From Bordetella parapertussis (GTDB taxonomy: Bacteria; Pseudomonadota; Gammaproteobacteria; Burkholderiales; Burkholderiaceae_B), in NCBI GenBank assembly GCA_945882005.1, contig CAMCWG010000066.1:1-11724 (forward strand): a DNA stretch of 11,724 bases, in the 5' to 3' direction. Numbering within the stretch: the stretch's first letter is position 1; every line of letters begins with the position of its first letter. A program made the translations under genes and the position numbers. The notes below the pieces were generated by a model. The model was not told where the DNA came from. It did not search any database and worked only from the letters and a program-made list of their open reading frames with translations. Shown piece by piece: positions 8,091-11,724 of this stretch.

Positions 8091-9137
8091 TTATCGGCTA
8101 GCAGCGTAGCGTTTGGCGTATTTCCAACCAATTTCGGCGAGCGGTCTTGCTTTGCTGCCAGTCTCGAACGCATCACTCGAGGCGGCGGTGCCGTCGCAAG
8201 CACGTCGCGCAATGCCTTGCAAAATAGCAGCCATCCTGAATAGGTTGTAGGCAATGTAGAAGTCCCAGTGCTCAGCCCCGTCGAGACCGGTCGCATCAGA
8301 GTACTGTTTAAGGTATTGGGCCTCTTGAGGAATACCTAACGCCTCAAGATCTAACCCGCCAATCCCACGCCACAAAGATGCAGGAATATGCCAACTCATG
8401 CAGTGATACGCAAAATCTGCAAGGGGATGCCCAAGCGTTGCGAGTTCCCAGTCGAGTAAACCGATCGCGCGTGGCTCGGTGGGGTGTAACACCAAGTTGT
8501 CTAAGCGGTAATCACCGTGAACAATTGAGGTTTGCTCGCCAGCAGGAATATTCGCAGGCAACCATTCGATCAACGCATGCAGTTCGGGTATGTCTTCCGT
8601 ATTTGCCTCTTTGTACTGCCGACTCCAGCGCGCGATCTGGCGAGCAAAGTAGTTACCCGGTTTGCCGAAGGTGTCTAGGCCTACGCTCGCATATTCAACA
8701 CGATGCAAGGCAGCAATCACGCGATTCATGTCCCCATAGACACGTGTTCTATCTTCTCTGGATAAAGTCGGAAGTGACTGATCGACAATGACGCGACCCT
8801 CTAAATACTCCATGATGTAGAAGGGTGTGCCGACAACGTTCAGATCATCGCTAAACGCAAATAGTTTCGGAACCGGTACGTCGCTATTTTGCAACGCCTG
8901 CATGACCCGATACTCGCGATCCACCGCGTGCGCAGAGGGCATCAGGGGACCTGGTGGTTTTTTTCTCAGCACATACCGCTGCTGCCCACTCGTCAAAAGA
9001 TAGGTCGGATTAGATTGCCCACCAGTTAAAGGCTTCACAACCAGTGACGCCTTGTCGAGCAGTCCCTTTTCTTTTAACCAAGCGGTGAGCACGTCTTGGT
9101 CGAACGTCAGTACGGCCTTTGGTAAGGGCTGCGTCAT
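8091..9137 (-). CDS. APH-fold phosphotransferase, ACAD10/11 kinase-domain / LvaA-like
   Basis: A 348-residue cytoplasmic kinase of the aminoglycoside phosphotransferase / choline kinase fold. The nucleotide-binding loop is LTGGQSNPTYLL (37-48), the likely ATP lysine is in YVLRKKPPG (55-63) with Glu75 in the helix, the catalytic loop is HGDYRLDNL (Asp209, Asn214), and the metal-binding DWE is at 229-231. PPGPLMPSAHAVDREYRVM is typical of the acyl-CoA-associated subgroup that includes the kinase half of animal ACAD10/ACAD11 and LvaA of the Pseudomonas levulinate pathway, rather than antibiotic kinases. In that pathway the enzyme phosphorylates 4-hydroxyacyl-CoA. ATG 9137 overlaps the preceding stop (ATGA) and was chosen over a longer TTG start at 9161. 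It is last in the three-gene operon. The role here is inferred from neighbours. Confidence 0.85.
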   Translation of the reverse strand: MTQPLPKAVLTFDQDVLTAWLKEKGLLDKASLVVKPLTGGQSNPTYLLTSGQQRYVLRKKPPGPLMPSAHAVDREYRVMQALQNSDVPVPKLFAFSDDLNVVGTPFYIMEYLEGRVIVDQSLPTLSREDRTRVYGDMNRVIAALHRVEYASVGLDTFGKPGNYFARQIARWSRQYKEANTEDIPELHALIEWLPANIPAGEQTSIVHGDYRLDNLVLHPTEPRAIGLLDWELATLGHPLADFAYHCMSWHIPASLWRGIGGLDLEALGIPQEAQYLKQYSDATGLDGAEHWDFYIAYNLFRMAAILQGIARRACDGTAASSDAFETGSKARPLAEIGWKYAKRYAASR

Positions 9138-9919
9138 AGTGAACTCACGAGGTGACCCCAATCAACCGCAAGGCTAGTTCCCGTCATGGCCTGCCCAGCG
9201 TCCGATGCCAGCAATAGAATCGGCCCGTCCATGTCTGACATCTGACAGAAGCGTCTGAACGGAATACGCGATTGCAATTTCTTGCCCGCTTCGCTTGCTA
9301 GAAAATCGCTATTCAAATCTGTGACAACGTAGCCTGGGAGAACGGCATTGACACGAATGCCGTAGCGCGCAAACTCGAGGGCCAGTGACTTGGTGAGCTG
9401 TATGACACCTGCCTTTGACGCGCTGTAACCAACCACTGCACCCGCGACACGTTCGCCGAGTATGGACGAAATGTTAATGATGCTGCCGGGCTTTTTCTGT
9501 TTAACCAATCTGCGAGCAGCCTCGGTGTCGATCAACCAACAGCCCTTGAGATTTGTGTCGAGAACTTGGTCCCAGTCCTGTTCGGTTTGCTCGAGTGCGG
9601 GTTTCGCGACGGTGACGCCCGCATTGCTAATTATGATGTCAGCAACCAGTCCTTGCGCTTCGATTGCATCGAAGCATTCCGTGACGCTTGCTGCGCTCGT
9701 TACATCAAGAGGAACCGCGTAAGCGAAACCTCCTCCTTGCTCGATCTCTTTGACAAGTGCATCGAGTCGATCAACTCTGCGTGCCGCGACAAAGACACGA
9801 GCCCCGGCTTTTGCCAGTGTGAGGGCAATGTGGTGTCCAATACCACTCGATGCTCCAGTCACTAGCGCAGAACGTCCTGCAAGATTAAACAGAGCACCTG
9901 TTTTTTGTTCGACAGTCAT
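9134..9919 (-). CDS. Short-chain dehydrogenase/reductase (SDR), LvaD-like position
   Basis: A 261-residue classical SDR, the usual length. The cofactor loop TGASSGIG is at 21-28; AARRVDRLD after the second strand has the arginines common in NADP(H)-preferring members; the NAG motif is at 99-101; the active site is Asn123 (DTNLKG), Ser152, Tyr165 and Lys169 (YSASK). The C terminus VDWGHLVSS has Trp where VDGG is usual. It would interconvert a ketone and a hydroxyl group; between an acyl-CoA dehydrogenase and an acyl-CoA-type kinase, the likely substrate is an oxo/hydroxy acyl-CoA, as LvaD reduces levulinyl-CoA. ATG 9919 overlaps the TGA of the preceding gene (ATGA), with GGAG 10 bases upstream; a 15-residue longer frame is unlikely. 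Family is certain, substrate is inference. Confidence 0.9.
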   Translation of the reverse strand: MTVEQKTGALFNLAGRSALVTGASSGIGHHIALTLAKAGARVFVAARRVDRLDALVKEIEQGGGFAYAVPLDVTSAASVTECFDAIEAQGLVADIIISNAGVTVAKPALEQTEQDWDQVLDTNLKGCWLIDTEAARRLVKQKKPGSIINISSILGERVAGAVVGYSASKAGVIQLTKSLALEFARYGIRVNAVLPGYVVTDLNSDFLASEAGKKLQSRIPFRRFCQMSDMDGPILLLASDAGQAMTGTSLAVDWGHLVSSL

Positions 9920-11088
9920 ACGCGCTTTTCTCCAGCTTCGATAATTTTTCGCGCCATGCTCCATCGGTGTACTTCACTTGGGCCATCGTAAATTCTAAAG
10001 GCACGCATGTCTGTAAAGATTCGCATGACCATCGTCTCCCCGGTTGCGCCTTGGCCGCCTAGAATCTGTACGCATCGATCCACAACGCGCCATTCAGCCT
10101 CCGAACACACAACTTTAGCGCGACTGGACTCGAAATTTGCGCTTTGCCCCTGGTCAAGAATCCAGGCAGTGTGCGCAATGTGCAGGCGGCTCGTCTGCAA
10201 GTCCATATCGTTATCGGCCAACATGAAACCGACCCCCTCGTGTTTACCCAGGATCCGGCCGAAGGCTTCTCGTTTGCGAGCATAGTCGGTTGCGATGTCG
10301 TGGGCCCGGCGCGCTTGCCCTAACCAGCGCATGCAATGTGTAAGGCGCGCTGGAGCAAGACGTACTTGTGCGTACTTGAAACCTCGTCCGATCTCACCCA
10401 AGACGTCCGTTGCCGGAATACGTACATCCTCGAAACGCATCACGCAGTGACCGCCAGTAAAGCAACTATCCATGGAATCCATTTGACGCGTTACCTCGAT
10501 GCCATCACGACTCATGTCACTTAAAAACATCGTCGCTGAGCCGTCTTCCATTTTCGCCATGATAATGACGTAGGTCGCACCCTCTGCGCCCGTGATAAAC
10601 CATTTTGTACCGTTTATGATGTAGTGGTCACCGTCCTTGACCGCAGTTGTTTGCATCATAGATGGGTCTGCGCCCGCGCCAGGGCTTGGCTCTGTCATTG
10701 CAAAACACGAGCGGATATGACCTTGAACCTGTGGACGGAGCCAGCGTTCTTTCTGCTCAGGTGTGGCCACAACCTCCATCAAGTGAATATTGCCCTCGTC
10801 AGGTGCATGGATATTCATGGCGGTTGGGCCTAGGGTCGAATAACCCGCCTCTTCAAACACGACCGCTTTTTCAGCGTGCGTCAGTCCCAAGCCACCCAGC
10901 TCTGTTGAAGCGTGTGGTGTTAACAAGCCTGCCGTCCGAGCATGGGCGACCAGTTCGTTACGTAACGCCTCCGTGGGACCATGGGCTGTCGCTCGAGGAT
11001 CTCGCTCCAAAGGGATAATGACGTCCGCGATGAAGGAACGGGTGCGTGCTTGCAACTCAAGTTGTCGTGGGGAAAGAGAAAATTCCAT
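9916..11088 (-). CDS. Acyl-CoA dehydrogenase family protein, ACAD10/11 (LvaC)-like
   Basis: A 390-residue cytoplasmic flavoprotein-type enzyme. The N-terminal helical domain spans about 1-125, the FAD-contacting FAMTEP is at 129-134, KWFITGA at 162-168, and the C-terminal helical domain starts near 240. Several blocks match the ACAD10/ACAD11 branch: APDEGN (95-100), TPEQKERWL (109-117), RLAPARLTHCMR (243-254) and YDGPSEVHR (367-375). In most acyl-CoA dehydrogenases the last block is YEGT, with Glu as catalytic base; here Asp368 replaces it, as in ACAD10/11. That branch, including LvaC, acts on 4-phosphoacyl-CoA, removing phosphate and producing an enoyl or 3-hydroxy acyl-CoA. ATG 11088 has AGGA seven bases upstream. 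It is the first gene of the operon; the gene order fits coupled expression with the SDR and kinase. Confidence 0.9.
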   Translation of the reverse strand: MEFSLSPRQLELQARTRSFIADVIIPLERDPRATAHGPTEALRNELVAHARTAGLLTPHASTELGGLGLTHAEKAVVFEEAGYSTLGPTAMNIHAPDEGNIHLMEVVATPEQKERWLRPQVQGHIRSCFAMTEPSPGAGADPSMMQTTAVKDGDHYIINGTKWFITGAEGATYVIIMAKMEDGSATMFLSDMSRDGIEVTRQMDSMDSCFTGGHCVMRFEDVRIPATDVLGEIGRGFKYAQVRLAPARLTHCMRWLGQARRAHDIATDYARKREAFGRILGKHEGVGFMLADNDMDLQTSRLHIAHTAWILDQGQSANFESSRAKVVCSEAEWRVVDRCVQILGGQGATGETMVMRIFTDMRAFRIYDGPSEVHRWSMARKIIEAGEKRV

Positions 11089-11208
11089 GATTGCATCCTG
11101 GTAAAGAATACGTGCCTAAGCGGCTTCGCATCCGTAGACTTTCTGGGTACTATCTAACTAAATTTTTACGATTATTTCCTATTATCGCAATTCCACAGAT
11201 TTCCGCAC
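11089..11208. promoter_or_regulatory. Divergent intergenic region between the acyl-CoA dehydrogenase and PPC-domain genes
   Basis: This 120-base region separates two genes that point away from each other, so it must hold at least one promoter for each unless read-through serves one. The middle (about 11145-11190) is A/T-rich, with a TATTAT at 11180-11185 that could be a -10 box for the rightward gene, but no matching -35 is convincing. No clear operator dyad was seen. Confidence 0.35.
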
Positions 11209-11724
11209 ATGCCAATCCCCATGCGAAGCATTGTTCATCCCGGTATACCCGCACAAGAGCGCGTTCACAGCGCGATCTGTCGGGTGCAGTCTTTTGAGAC
11301 GACGCTTGAGACCGGGCGCAGTCTGATCGATTCGGTGGCGATCGCGATGGGGCGTTTAGGGGTATCCAGCGCAGCCATGAGGCTTAGCGGCGGCTCTTTT
11401 GATTGTTTCGCCTACTGCATGCCAGCGCTATCTAAGACTAGTGATCATGCGGTTTACTTTAGTGAGACCTTTCGGGTTCAGGGCCAGGTTTCGCTTGAAA
11501 CAGCGAGCGTGACCTACGGTGTCCGCGATGGGAAGCCCTGGCTGCACTGTCACGCAGTTTGGCGGGAACCGGACGGAAGCCGTCACTGCGGCCATCTACT
11601 TCCGGATCAGGTCCAAGTTGTCAACGAAATTAACGCTACAGGCAGTGCAGTGCATAGCGCTGAATTTGCCGTAATACCGGATGCAGAAACGAACTTTTCA
11701 TTGTTTATGCCCAGAGTTACACGA
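11209..11724 (+). CDS. PPC/DUF296 (PD1-like) domain protein, cut by the window end
   Basis: An open frame of 172 codons runs to the last base without a stop. Residues about 25-145 resemble the PPC/DUF296 (PCC) domain: a strand-helix start (DSVAIAMGRLGVSSAAMRLSG), a central strand block, then LHCHAVW at 112-118 and CGHLLPDQVQVVNEI at 127-141. His113, His115 and His129 sit where many members of this trimeric family bind a metal. In plants the domain accompanies AT-hook proteins; stand-alone bacterial ones have no settled function. The sequence continues past the usual end of the domain (AEFAVIPDAETNFSLFMP), which suggests a second domain, perhaps another PPC copy, beyond the window. ATG 11209 or ATG 11221 could be the start; neither has a clear ribosome binding site. 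The frame is closed upstream by TAA at 11155. Confidence 0.7.
   Translation, partial: MPIPMRSIVHPGIPAQERVHSAICRVQSFETTLETGRSLIDSVAIAMGRLGVSSAAMRLSGGSFDCFAYCMPALSKTSDHAVYFSETFRVQGQVSLETASVTYGVRDGKPWLHCHAVWREPDGSRHCGHLLPDQVQVVNEINATGSAVHSAEFAVIPDAETNFSLFMPRVTR

Noticed and set aside
8091..9137. Aminoglycoside resistance gene
   Set aside because: The APH fold is present, but the motifs and the neighbours match the acyl-CoA-linked kinase subgroup rather than antibiotic kinases.
11091..11297. A 68-codon plus-strand frame overlapping the start of the PPC-domain gene
   Set aside because: It runs in a different frame through the PPC coding sequence and shows no domain or ribosome binding site.

Overview
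The window reads as chromosomal DNA of a betaproteobacterium, most likely a member of the Burkholderiales. This rests on gene content and the look of the proteins: an adjacent guaB-guaA pair, a BioN/BioY biotin uptake pair, and acyl-CoA catabolic genes. I cannot name a genus. No rRNA, tRNA, CRISPR array, insertion sequence or phage gene was found.

Region 1 (1-1552, minus strand) carries the start of a classical ABC-importer ATPase running off the left edge, then bioY and bioN of an ECF biotin transporter. Upstream of bioN lies the first 44 codons of what looks like a PaaI-type hotdog thioesterase. The bioN product lacks roughly the first 40 residues of its family and sits in the same frame as the thioesterase fragment, separated from it by two amber stops. 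This looks like a deletion scar that fused two genes, and it may also have removed bioM, which is not seen.

Region 2 (about 1620-4790, plus strand) is the guanine nucleotide operon guaB-guaA (IMP dehydrogenase, GMP synthase), with a consensus -10 box and a hairpin upstream. Region 3 (4871-7151, plus) is a compact three-gene unit: a DUF4239-like membrane protein, an epoxide-hydrolase/dehalogenase-like alpha/beta hydrolase and a GNAT acetyltransferase; the last two overlap by ATGA.

Region 4 (7152-7955) has a 28-bp dyad, a small basic protein with an AT-hook-like motif and a ribbon-helix-helix-like tail, and, converging on it, a small exported Gly/Pro/Ala-rich protein with an internal 33-bp repeat.

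Region 5 (8091-11088, minus) is the most interesting part: acyl-CoA dehydrogenase, short-chain dehydrogenase and APH-fold phosphotransferase, linked by two ATGA overlaps. The dehydrogenase and the kinase resemble the two halves of animal ACAD10/ACAD11, and the trio matches LvaC-LvaD-LvaA of the Pseudomonas levulinate (4-hydroxyacyl-CoA) pathway. The inferred job is to reduce a 4-oxoacyl-CoA, phosphorylate the 4-hydroxyacyl-CoA and eliminate phosphate so that beta-oxidation can proceed. A divergent gene at the right edge (11209 onward) encodes a PPC/DUF296-domain protein and is cut by the window end.
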